A stretch of DNA of 64,000 bases, taken from Chionoecetes opilio (lineage: Eukaryota > Arthropoda > Malacostraca > Decapoda > Majidae). The position numbers and the translations under genes were made by a program. Within the stretch, counting starts at the first letter, position 1, and each line of letters opens with the position of its first letter. The notes under the pieces are model-generated. The model had not been told where the DNA came from. It ran no database searches and was given only the letters and a program-made list of their open reading frames with translations. Shown here one piece after another: positions 51,557 through 63,570 of the stretch. The stretch covers positions 203,855 through 267,854 of the forward strand of contig JACEEZ010000369.1 in the NCBI GenBank assembly GCA_016584305.1, written 5' to 3'.

Positions 51557-52957
51557 ACACGTAGCCTACACAGCACACACACACACACACACGTACACAG
51601 CGCGCACACACGTACACAGCACACACACGTACACACACGTACACAACACACACACACAACACACTCATACACACACACACACACACACGTACACAGCACA
51701 CACACACACACACAACACAAACACGTACACAGCACACACACAACACACTCATACACACACACACACACCGCGCGTACACAGCACACACACGTACACAGCA
51801 CACACACAACACAAACACGTACACAGCACACACACGTACACAGCACACACACAACACAAACACGTACACAGCACACACACACACACAAACACGTACACAC
51901 ACACAACACGTACACAGCACACACACACACACAAACACACACAGCACACACACAACACAAACACGTACACACAAAACAGACACACAACACGTACACAGCA
52001 CACACACACACACAGTACACACAAAACACACACACACAAACACGTACACAGCACACAACACAAACACGTACACAGCACACCACAACACAACATACACAGC
52101 ACACACACAACACAAACACGTACACAGCACACACACAACACAAACACGTACACACACACACAACAAACAACAAACACGTACACAGCACACACACACGTAC
52201 ACAGCACACACACGACACAGCACACACACAACAAACACGTAACACAGCACCACACACGTACCACACACACACACGTACACAGCACCACACACACACACAA
52301 AAACACGTAACACAGCACACACACCAACAGTACACAGCCACACACAACCACACAGCTACACACAACACAACACACACAACACAACACACAACACACACGT
52401 ACACAGCACACACACAACAAACACGTACACAGCACACACCACACACACAACCACAAACACAGCACACACACACGTACACAGCAACCACACACACGACACA
52501 CACACACAAAACAACAGCACACCACACACGTACACACAACACACACACAACACAAACACGTACACAGCACACACACACGTACACAACACCACACAACACA
52601 CACACACACCACCACACACAACGTACACAGCACCACACACACACACACAAACACACACAACACACAGACACACCACACACACACACACGTACACAGCACA
52701 CACACCCACAACACACACGTACACAGCACACACCACGAACACCACACACACACACACACACACACACCACACACACACACACACACGTACACAGCACACA
52801 CACACACACACAGCACCCACACACACACGACACGTACACAACACACACACCACACACACACACAACACAAAGTACACAGCACACACACACGTACACACAC
52901 ACACACACAGCACACACACACACACACCCAACACACAACACGTACACAGCACACACA

Positions 52958-52992
<35 letters not shown>

Positions 52993-53940
52993 CACACACA
53001 CACCGTACACAGCACACACACACGTACACAGCACACAACACACACACACACACACACACACGTACACAGCAACACACAGCCACACACACGTACACACAAA
53101 CACACCAACCAACTACACAAACACACACACCACTACACACACGTACACAGCAACACACAACGTACACAAACGTACACAGCACACACACACACACACACAC
53201 ACACGTACACAGCACACACCACACACGTACACAGCAACACACACACACAGCACACACACACACGTACACAGACACAGCACACACACACACGTACACAGCA
53301 CACACACGACACGATACACACACACAGCGTACACCACACACCGTACACAGCACCACACTACAAACACACCGTACACAGCACACACACACAGCACACACCT
53401 ACAATGCACACACACGTAACAGCACACACACACACGTACACAGCACACACACACAGTACATGCACACACACACGTACACACACGTACACAGCACTACACA
53501 CACACACACACGTACACATCACAACACAACTACACTCAACACACACTACACACACACCACACTACACACACACACACACGTACACAGCACACACACACAC
53601 GTACTACAGTCCAGACAAAGACAGATAAACACCACTACACACACATACACTAGCACATCAGTACAGCACTCATCACCCTTACATAGCACACAGTTACACA
53701 CCTCACACACACAGTACACAGAACACACGTACACAGCCACACGACAACAACACGTACACAAGCAACACACCACCGAACTCACCAACACACACGTACAACA
53801 CAAACGTACAAGACACCACAAGTACACTAGCAACACAATAAGTAGACAAACGTACAAACAACAACTACACATCAACAACCAAAAACGTCACATCCACCCA
53901 ACTACAGAAACACACACTCAACCCACATAACAAACACTCC
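51520..53940 (+). repeat. 2.4 kb (CA)n/ACACGTACACAGCAC array
   Basis: Starts with (CT)n (51525-51554), then CA runs punctuated by ACACGTACACAGCACACA every 20-60 bp, decaying after 53600 into irregular ACAAC/GTACA text. Long Thr/His frames on plus and Cys/Val frames on minus (to 634 codons) are translation artefacts. The CGTACACAGC punctuation is far more regular than random decay of CA would give. Confidence 0.95.
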
Positions 53941-55372
<1,432 letters not shown>

Positions 55373-55567
55373 ACGTTATGGAGAAACTTTGACACTTATC
55401 AAAATATCTAGATGAAAATAAGGGGTAAGAAAAAGAAAAACTTACAATAAATATCATAACTTTTCTTTCTTTTAACTATAGACATACTTTACTCATCCAT
55501 ATATAAACAGAGAGATCAATGAATAGACAAATAAAACGACACCACGACCACATATGACAACACAATG

Positions 55568-55781
55568 TTAACCCCTTCACGCCCAGATTTTTCCTTTGCT
55601 ATAAAAAAAATTGTCTGTTGTTAGCCATAAAACTACGAAAAGTAACTAAATATACCAAATTACCTCGTCGACAAGGATACTAAACAGGTCATATCTATAA
55701 AATATTGCTTATAGTCACTAAAAATCGTCTAATGGTACCCAAATTACAATGAAAATTACGTTCTGGGTCTCAAGGGGTTAA
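55568..55781 (+). mobile_element. TTAA MITE, copy 13
   Basis: TTAACCCCTTCACGCCCAGA to GGGTCTCAAGGGGTTAA. It lies 130 bp before the 24-bp array that is made from its own left end. Confidence 0.92.
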
Positions 55782-55912
55782 GAGAAGGAAGAAAATATGT
55801 CAAGAGGAGAAAAAGTCAATAAGTCAAAAAAAATACTAATACTAAAATGTACCTAACAATGATTAAACAAAAAATGAGAGAAAGTATGGAAAAAAAATTC
55901 AGTGGTAATGCA

Positions 55913-56222
55913 TTAACCCCTTCACGCCCAGACCCATTAACCCCTTCACGCCCAGACCCATTAACCCCTTCACGCCCAGACCCATTAACCCCTTCACGCC
56001 CAGACCCATTAACCCCTTCACGCCCAGACCCATTAACCCCTTCACGCCCAGACCCATTAACCCCTTCACGCCCAGACCCATTAACCCCTTCACGCCCAGA
56101 CCCATTAACCCCTTCACGCCCAAACCCATTAACCCCTTCACGCCCAAACCCATTAACCCCTTCACGCCCAAACCCATTAACCCCTTCACGCCCAGACCCA
56201 TTAACCCCTTCACGCCCAGACC
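55913..56222 (+). repeat. 24-bp tandem array, 13 units, of the TTAA MITE end
   Basis: Unit TTAACCCCTTCACGCCCAGA plus CCCA. The first 20 bases are the exact left end of the TTAA MITE. Units 9-11 read CAAACCCA instead of CAGACCCA. The last unit breaks into CCGTTAAACTG. Confidence 0.97.
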
Positions 56223-56319
56223 GTTAAACTGTCTTGTCTGCCTTAGGTTATTTCAGTATTCGCGTGTGTTCTTTTCATCTTTTTTTCATGTTGTTCATTG
56301 TTGTCATTACTATTATTAT

Positions 56320-56385
56320 TATTAGTAGCAGTATTATTATTATTATTATTATTACTATTATTATTATTGATTTTATTATTGTTAC
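56320..56385 (+). repeat. (ATT)n microsatellite
   Basis: TATTATTATTATT run with TAGTAG and ACTATT interruptions, between the two 24-bp arrays. Confidence 0.9.
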
Positions 56386-56438
56386 GTTACCTTTGTGAGT
56401 TCTTAAGTGTTTTTTTCCATTATTTTCTCATGTTTTTT

Positions 56439-56719
56439 AGTTCCTTCACGCCCAGACCCATTAACCCCTTCACGCCCAGACCCATTAACCCCTTCACGCC
56501 CAGACCCATTAACCCCTTCACGCCCAGATCTTTCCTTGGCTATAAAAAATTGTCTGTTGTTAGCCATAAAACTACGAAAAGTAACTAAATATTGGTATTA
56601 GTTAGTGGACAAGGATACTAAACAGGTCATTATCTATAAAATATTGCTTATATTCATTAAAATCGTCTAATGGTACCCAAATTACACTGGAAATTACGTT
56701 ATGGGCCTCAAGGGGTTAA
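56439..56719 (+). mobile_element. Three 24-bp end units running into TTAA MITE copy 14
   Basis: A partial unit (TTCCTTCACGCCCAGACCCA) and two complete units lead into a full MITE (56509-56719; TTAACCCCTTCACGCCCAGA to GGCCTCAAGGGGTTAA). The fourth repeat of the end is the MITE's own terminus, so the array grew outward from a real element end. Confidence 0.92.
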
Positions 56720-57156
56720 TTGAAGAGGCACATCATGGGTTACAATTTAATATTAAAAGCTGATGATTTTCTCTTAAGATAATAAAGATGATAAAGTTAT
56801 TGTCAAAGGAACCTCATCCTAAGGCACAGTGACTGTATTCTGGGGTAAAGGGGGAGGGGGAGGGGGAGGGGAGGAGGGGGAGAGACATACAATCCATTAC
56901 CACCATCCATGCATTGTATAAAAGATTACATATATATTCATTGATCTGTGTCTCATATTTACATTTGTCAAAACTGTTGTACTGTATATCTGTAGATGAA
57001 CCAACAATATAGCTCGCATAATAGGTACATATTCTCATTTCAAATATGGCTCCTATTACTGCAACGACTCATACATATACGTATACATATATATCAGACT
57101 AATTCAAATACAGGCTCCTACCAGTACGTATCATAGTATTTCATATTTGAGCTTAC
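56720..57156. other. No gene recognised
   Basis: Contains a short GGGGGAGGGGGAGG tract (56850-56880). Further exons of the minus-strand gene would be expected here or beyond, but none was identified. Confidence 0.35.
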
Positions 57157-57250
57157 CGAGATGGATGAGTAATAGACATTTGTGGCACGAATAATGGCTC
57201 GGTTACTGAGATGAAGGATGAGGGACAGTACAAAGAAATTAATGATACTA
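57157..57250 (-). CDS. Possible exon with a hydrophobic segment (tentative continuation of the 57781-61901 gene)
   Basis: Between an acceptor-like GCTAAAAG and donor ATCTCG-GTAAGC, the minus strand reads SIINFFVLSLILHLSN then RAIIRATNVYYSSIS with no stop. The 94-nt length and phase would join the exon ending 57781 in frame. A membrane helix is suggested by INFFVLSLIL. The acceptor has a poor pyrimidine tract, so this may be a chance frame or belong to another gene. Confidence 0.35.
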
Positions 57251-57299
57251 CTTTTAGCTTCCCACAGGCCTGATATATGATCAAAAAGCAGATTACCAT

Positions 57300-57630
57300 A
57301 GATTGATTGATTGATTGATTGATTTAATGCCTAAAAAGGTGAATGTGCCAGACATCAGGGGTCATATGGCACTATGGCAAAGCATATAAAGGGGAGGGTT
57401 AAAGAATAATAGTGAAACGATGAGGGAAGGGGAAAGAACGGAATGTTACAGCAGGATGGTTAGATCAGATGTAGGATGTGGATTTGTTGGAGGAAGGAGG
57501 TAAAATTTTCCAGGGAGAAGGAGGGGGATTCCGGGAGAATGTCCGCAAGACAGGGAGGTCGGGAAAGGGAGGACAAATGAGGGAAGGAACTGGAACGGGC
57601 AGGAGTAAGATGGGGGCAAGATATTAGGTC
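57300..57630 (+). repeat. Dispersed (GATT)n-headed repeat
   Basis: GATTGATTGATTGATTTAAT, GCCTAAAAAGGTGAATGT, then a purine-rich body. The head recurs inverted near 10668-10712 and 13311-13355. Confidence 0.65.
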
Positions 57631-57780
57631 ATGTAGATTACCATAGAGCTGTCATTTTAGTTTTCCTATTGAAGCAGTTAATATAACCATTCTGAGGACC
57701 GTCCTATTTGAGTATCAAAGGGCTCAATGAAAGTGCAAAAGAGTTCCTATGGTATACTCTTCTTAAGATTTGTGTAATAC

Positions 57781-60273
57781 CTTTCCATTGATAGCCAGGC
57801 AGCCTTCTGTGCCTTACATGATTCCGTCAACCCGCCAAGAAAACCGTTCACTTGCTGTTGGTGCGGGCCTTTCCCACTGGCGAGGGTTGTCACCAGCGGG
57901 GCCGTGGGTGGCATGGAGGGACGCCCTTCCCCCACACCCATCTGGCCCTGAGGGTTGGCGCCCAACCCGGGTGTTGGGCCGGGACGCTGCCACTCTGGCT
58001 GTACCCCGGCACCACCCGCTCCCACACTGTTGGTTGCAGGTGCTTCAGTACGGGTCACTCGTGCTTCATCCGCACTGCAATGTAATGTGACAAACTACAT
58101 TATAGCCACGATGGGTTGTCACACCCTTCCATTTCAGAGCAAGCCTACATCAATGGCCTTCAATAAAGTAGCTGGTAGAGAAATAATGCTTAATTAATCA
58201 AACTTAAACTTTGCTAGGTTGATGAAGAAGTGATGTAAAAAAGTAAAACTATATTTTTCACCCAGTCTTGTAAGAATGCAGGATACAGTAAATCTGTAAC
58301 ATTGGTATTGCTATGGAGTACACTAGGGTTCCACATAGAATGAGAAATTGGTCGATAAACGAGGCCGTTCTATGTGAATTCGCTCTTATGTGAAACACAT
58401 AACCTAGGGGAAAAATTTATATTGGTCGATCAGTCCTCCTGTCCATACCCGTACATTTATACTCATTCACACCCATGCATACCAAAAAATATATAAATGA
58501 TAAGTTATGCATAGAAATGATGAAATAGACATATTGTTGCTTTGGGGTCTTATAGGAAAGACAAACCCTGGATACCGTGATGCCTTTACTGGAGGAACGC
58601 ACAGCCTATACGTGACAAGGGGTACCAGGCAACTGCCCGTTCTCCGCCGAGTGAGGCGGGAGAGACTAGTCAGTTGCCAGCTAGTCATATCCTGCAGTTG
58701 CTTACTTTAAATCTAATAGGGATTATGTACAGGGGGCAAGGGGTTCCGAGGCATCTTGGAGCTCACTCATAGTCACATCGGTCGGGGCTCATCCGCTCAC
58801 AGCTGATAACTTGTAAACAAAACCACAACAACGAAAGTGTACCGTCGAATGAAAGCCATCAATAAATTACGATAACTGACAATATTGTGAATGGATCACA
58901 ACATAATTATATCCTTCACATGAATTTTTTTTTGGGTAATAATGGATAAGGACTACGCGGTCGCTACCGCCGTTCCCCACCTCATGCCACCCTCACCCCA
59001 CCTCCGTGGCCCACCTCACCCCATGCCAGGGACACACAACCTTCGTTCTGTACGATATTTCGGCGCTCTATATGAGAATTCCTCAGATTTGCCTTACTTT
59101 GATGGTGGAATCATTCTATGATCGCATTCATTCCTAACAAAAAATTTGGAATATTATTTTAGGTCGTTCATTCTATAAGGGAATCGTTCTATGCGGGACC
59201 CCAGTGTATTGGTATTTCTTATGTAAATGAAGGACTTCAAAAAATCTTACCTACCTTTGAGAACCATTCCTTACAAAACATGTTCTTGCATCAGAATGGC
59301 AGCTGTTAACAATGGCAGCTAAGCCACTGTTCTTCCCTAGAATGTTGGTAATGATGTCATTCACGTCATCGCTGATATCCATAGGGCTGTCACCTGAAAC
59401 ACACACACACGGCTTAGAGTGGCACACCTATACTTGCCAAACGTTACATTAGAGAAAATGGGGCCCCCTCACTCCCCCATCTGAATATATGATCATCATC
59501 TATATGGGCATGTGGCACGCTACCCTGAAACCAATCCTTCCTATCGGGTTGTATCTGTAAGAGACAATACGGCGTGGAGGAGGCCAAGGGGTCACCCACA
59601 AGGCTCGTGACTGGAGCAAGGTGATGTTTCTTATTGAGAGCTGCTTGGTATGGGAAAGGAGCCTGCATGGGGACTCGCGCGGGGTGACCCACTGGAGTGG
59701 CGTCTGTCGAGAGCTGCTTGGTATGGGAAAGGAGCCTGCATGGGGACTCGCGAGAGGTGACCCCGGGAGTGGCGTCTGTCGAGAGCTGCTTGGTATGGGA
59801 ATGGAGCCTGCATGGGGACTCGCGCGTGGTGACCCCCAGGAGTGGCGTCGTAGGGTGGGCGAGGCAACGCGCCCCCCGGCGTATGCCCCTAATGATTGAT
59901 ATATATATATACAGTCGATCTGCGATTTAATGGACTAAAAGGGGGGAGAAGTGGTCCGTTAGTGCGAGGGTATTTCCCCGGGGGTGTGAAAATATAGAAA
60001 ACACAGGAAAAATCGTGAAATAAATGAGAAATAATCACAAACACAACCAAACAGAGTAGCTAGGTTGGGAGGCAGACAGTGACTGGCGCTACATGCTGGA
60101 TTTGGTGGGAACACCTGCACTGCTCGGACACATTTTACATTTAAGCTCTGACCTAACGGACACATTTTTCAAGCAGCGGACTTTTTGAATGGTTTCGTCC
60201 GCTTGTCTGGTAGTGAATGGCGTCCGTTAAATCCGAAATCCATTAAACCGAGGTCCGTTAAATCGAGGGTTGA

Positions 60274-60346
<73 letters not shown>

Positions 60347-61111
60347 AGGTCCCGTTATACGAGCATTCGTATACAGAATCCGATATACGAGATGTGTAAA
60401 TTAGGGTCTATTTTCAATATACGAGATCGAAAATCTAATGATACGACATTCAAACTGGGGTGGAGTAAAAGTATCAAGTTCAAAATGCGCGCCCTACCAC
60501 TCCAGGGCTGGACAAAGGGGGATTTGGTTGACCCCAGTGAGGTCACCCCTAGCAAGCCGTGACCTGAAGGGTAATTAAGCATATGGCGCGGACTGACATT
60601 TAAGGGTAATTAGCAGGTGTGCGGCCCCAACCTTGGGACCGCAGTCAGGTCACCCTTAGCAAGGCGTGACCTGTAGGGTAATTAAGCATATGGCGCGGCC
60701 TGACCTTTAGGGGTAATTAGCAGGTGTGCGGCCCCAACCTTGGGACCACTACACTACCTTCTCTTTGTATCACGCGGCGTCCCCTACATTACAGCGTCTT
60801 TTTTGCTCGTTATGCATGTTTTATGTTTAATTAATGTGCAGTTATGTTATTTTGTGTGCTATTTTCTCTTTCAGAATGCTTTTCTACAGAATAGGTAGTA
60901 CAGTATGGGTAATATAGACGCTGTGTGTTTGTTGTGTTTGCTATAGTTTATTTTAGCTTGAAAACATGTCGTTTTTTTTTTTTTTTTTAAATTGATGGGT
61001 CCTGGAACCAAACCTATATTTTACCATTAGTTATGTGTTTCGTTATACGAGATTTCGCTTTACGAGTATGCCAGGTGGAACCAAACTGCTCGTATCTTCG
61101 GGACCTCCCTG

Positions 61112-61184
<73 letters not shown>

Positions 61185-61901
61185 ATTATATATATTATAT
61201 ATATAGTAATAATATATCATATATATATATATATATATATTTATATTATATATATATATATTGATCGATCGGGCCCCAGGCATTTAAACATCTTCCAGTC
61301 GGTTTACAGTCAGAAAAATAGTTTGTAGTCTGGAAGGGTGCGGACCGATGAAGAGGTTAAGAACCACTGTGACTAGCTTATTGCCCAGTACGAAAAAAAT
61401 CTTCTATAAATCCAAATATGTCCTAAGATAATCAGTAAAAATCCAAAAATGAATTTCCTAGAGAGTATAAAAACCAAGAACATTCTTGCTAAGCAGACAG
61501 CAGGCCACTGAATGGTATATATTTGGGTCAAAATTGACCGTGAATTAACCATAGATAATAAAATCTTACAAATAATCTTACCTGTTAGCCTGTGCAGACC
61601 TTCAGCCACGAGATCCGTCCTCCCCTTCACCCCTTCTCCAGCCCTGACATCCTTCAGCGGACAGCCAACCCTGACATAGTTATCGGGACCTCCAGCCCTG
61701 ACATCCTTCTCTGGACAGCCAACCCTGACATAGTTATCGGGACCTCCAGCCCTGACATCCTTCTCCGGACAGCCAACCCTGACATAGTTATCGGGACCTT
61801 CAGCCCTGACATCCTTCTCCGGACCTGCATCCCCGACATCCTTCCTACCCTTCTCCGGCTGATTCTGATTCATTCTTTCCATCTGCATCTGTTCCCTTGC
61901 T
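57781..61901 (-). CDS. Unrecognised split gene with 18-residue repeats, three phase-matched exons
   Basis: Exons 61901-61582, 59393-59255 and 58074-57781 have acceptors TGTCCACAG, GGTGTTTCAG-like and TTACATTGCAG and donors ACAG-GTAAGA, AAAG-GTAGGT and AAAG-GTATTA. Junction phases match: 1 nt carried into exon b, 2 nt into exon c. Exon a reads REQMQMERMNQNQPEKGRKD, then three and a half copies of GPDNYVRVGCPEKDVRAG. Exon b reads DSPMDISDDVNDIITNILGK and NSGLAAIVNSCHSDARTCFV. Exon c is a low-complexity Gly/Pro/Gln stretch (VQPEWQRPGPTPGLG) ending FLGGLTESCKAQKAAWLSME. Charged and disordered sequence suggests a linker-rich regulatory or scaffold protein, but no domain is recognised. Start and end are outside the identified exons. 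Introns hold Tigger-like elements. Confidence 0.6.
58319..59208 (+). mobile_element. TA-flanked Tigger-like element, 890 bp
   Basis: TACACTAGGGTTCCACATAG at left and, inverted, TACACTGGGGTCCCGCATAG at right. CATAGAATGA/TTCTATAAGGGAATCG blocks recur near both ends. No transposase. It lies in the intron between the exons at 59255 and 58074. Confidence 0.75.
59632..59850 (+). repeat. About 66-bp tandem repeat, three units
   Basis: Each unit holds GAGCTGCTTGGTATGGGAA, GGAGCCTGCATGGGGACTCG and GGAGTGGCGTC. It lies in an intron of the minus-strand gene. Its open frames are in phase by chance (66 = 3 x 22). Confidence 0.85.
59910..60278 (+). mobile_element. Tigger-like MITE with ACAGTCGATCTGCGATTTAA end, copy 1
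   Basis: TACAGTCGATCTGCGATTTA to TAAATCGAGGGTTGACTGTA, TA-flanked and embedded in (TA)n on both sides. The interior includes GGGGGGAGAAGTGGTCCGTT and AAGCTCTGACCTAACGGACA, shared with the copy at 62647. Confidence 0.85.
60345..61113 (+). mobile_element. TA-flanked Tigger-like element with CGTTATACGAG ends
   Basis: Left GGAGGTCCCGTTATACGAGC; right, inverted, GGGAGGTCCCGAAGATACGA. CGTTATACGAGATTTCGC near 61037 repeats the end motif. It contains a tandem duplication of about 106 bp (60549-60755) and lies between two (TA)n arrays. Confidence 0.7.
60549..60755 (+). repeat. About 106-bp tandem duplication inside the Tigger-like element
   Basis: CCCTAGCAAGCCGTGACCTG, GGGTAATTAAGCATATGGCG and GTGTGCGGCCCCAACCTTGG occur twice in order with few changes. 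Confidence 0.85.
61115..61262. repeat. (TA)n array
   Basis: TA with ATTATATA interruptions, ending GATCGATCGGGCCCC. It flanks the right end of the Tigger-like element. Confidence 0.95.
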
Positions 61902-61995
61902 CTGTGGACATAGAAGGCAGCATTAGGTGGCAGTATTGTCATCCCATGCTCTCTGCTTACACTGTATCATCAGACTTGGTATTTGTAGTGCTAAT

Positions 61996-62250
61996 TGTGT
62001 CTCTAAGGTGTAGTGGATAATGTACTACTACGTCGCAAAATCCTGGGCCTTGGTTTGAGTCTTGGGTGGGGCATGTAAAACAGTGACACAGCCTACCTAG
62101 CATCTCCTCCCCCTTGTGGGTTGATTGACCAATGGGTGCCTAGTGAATCAAGGGTGTGGTAAACTGCAGCAACCTCCATGTTACAGACAGCTGTGTGTGG
62201 GTCAAATGCTAAGGCAACAGAGATGAGAGCAGGGGCGTATCTAGGGCAAG
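61996..62250 (+). mobile_element. tRNA-derived SINE family E
   Basis: CTCTAAGGTGTAGTGGATAA (A box) and CCTTGGTTTGAGTCTTGG (B box), body with TTGACCAATGGGTGCCTAGT. The GGGTGCCT core is shared with the repeat at 23370-23400. Confidence 0.6.
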
Positions 62251-62560
62251 CAGCGCCCAGGGCAAGCACTGGAATTGTGCCCGTGGTGGTGCGGATGGGG
62301 GGCGAGCAAAGCGAGCCTCTCTAGCTGGGAGGTCCGAGAACATTTTCGAAATATGAGCTACTCTAGGATAATTTTGAAGCCACATTCAAAGCTATATTTA
62401 CGTAATTTATTTGATTTAGGGCCTCCCTTTTGACTTAAGAAAATTTTCGAAATATGAGCAATTCAATATATAGGAGCATTCAAAGCTATATTTTGGTAAT
62501 TAATTTGATCTGGCGAGGAAGATTTGTCGCCCCCCTTGAGTGGCGCCCAGGGCATGTGTC
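62251..62560 (+). repeat. Short internal duplication, otherwise no gene recognised
   Basis: ATTTTCGAAATATGAGC and CATTCAAAGCTATATTT each occur twice (about 62340-62395 and 62450-62495). GGCGCCCAGGGCA occurs near both ends (62263 region and 62542), suggesting an old retroposed unit. Confidence 0.5.
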
Positions 62561-62646
62561 ACTGGGTGAGAGCCAAGGCATCGTGCAGGTAAGGGTGTGC
62601 GTGTGCCCCTGACCTTACTAATTGTACAGGTGAAGAGGAGGGTACG

Positions 62647-63018
62647 TACAGGCGACCCGCGATTTAACGGACTAAAAGGGGGGAGAAGTGGTCCATTAGA
62701 GCCGATAGTCCGTTACTGCGAGGGTATTTTCCCGGGGGGGGTGAAAATAAGAAAAAAACTGGAAAAATTGTGAAATAAATGAGAAATAATCACAAACACA
62801 AGCAGACCGTGTAGCTATGTTGGGAGGTAAACAGTGACTGGCACTACATGCTGGATTTGGCGGGAACACCTGCACTGCTCGGACACATGTTACATTTAAG
62901 CTCTGACCTAACGGACACATTTTTCAAGCAGCGTACTTTTTGGATGGTTTCGTCCGCTTGTCCGGCAGCGAATGGAGTCCATTAAATCCGAAATCCGTTA
63001 AATCGAGGGTTGACTGTA
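62647..63018 (+). mobile_element. Tigger-like MITE, copy 2 of the 59910-60278 family
   Basis: TACAGGCGACCCGCGATTTA to TAAATCGAGGGTTGACTGTA, about 90 percent like copy 1 by eye. The left inner region keeps GAGCCGATAGTCCG, which copy 1 lacks. Confidence 0.85.
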
Positions 63019-63202
63019 CATATATTACTGACACTTCAATCTTGACACCTGGTATACTAGAAACTAAGTAAAGTGTAGACGGTAACTGAATTGGAACTAT
63101 AATTTTCATGACACAAATACTCAAAACAATATTCTATGTTACCAATCGGGAGCAAAAATGTCGTAGGCTATTTATGGTCATGAGACATAGCAATATAAGC
63201 TA

Positions 63203-63570
63203 TAGTCTATTTTTTTTATTATGGTCAAAATGCACTAAGGAAGTCCACGCCCCCTGCCTCCCCTTCTATTCTACGGAGAAGCTGATTGGTGCATTCCTCG
63301 TTGCATCACTACCAATCACAATATCTTCACTAGTTAACAGCGGCGTGACCACTGGACAGAGCAATCTTCACTACAAAGGATTTTTGATTTAGTCACCCTC
63401 TGTAGTGAAGATTGCTCTGTCCAGTGGTCACGCGCTGTTAAGTAGTGAAGATATTGTGATTGGCAGTGATGATACGAGGAATGACCAATCAGCTGCCCCG
63501 TAAAATTGAAGGGGAGGCAGGGGGTGTGGCTTCCTTACTGCATTTTGACCATAATAAAAAAAATAGACTA
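63203..63570. mobile_element. Foldback element forming the end of an edge reading frame
   Basis: TAGTCTATTTTTTTTATTAT at left is mirrored by ATAATAAAAAAAATAGACTA at right. Arms of about 170 bp include AATGCA, GGGGAGGCAGGGG/CCCCTGCCTCCCC, GATATTGTGATTGG and CCAGTGGTCACG. The loop is about 15 bp (GGATTTTTGATTTAG). It contributes the stop region of the minus-strand frame entering from 64000. Confidence 0.85.

Noticed and set aside
51505..53419. Open frames of 535-634 codons on both strands
   Set aside because: They consist only of Thr/His or Cys/Val strings from the CA/GTACAC array. All frames of such DNA lack stops.
55913..56222. CRISPR-like direct repeats
   Set aside because: The units are contiguous without unique spacers, in a eukaryotic genome.
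55847..56227. 126-codon frame of LTPSRPDP repeats
   Set aside because: It is the translation of the 24-bp array derived from the TTAA MITE end. 24 is a multiple of three, so the frame stays open by arithmetic.
61592..62020. 142-codon plus frame with a repeated pattern
   Set aside because: It is antisense to the 54-bp repeat exon. The minus strand has phase-matched splice sites on both sides and the plus strand does not.
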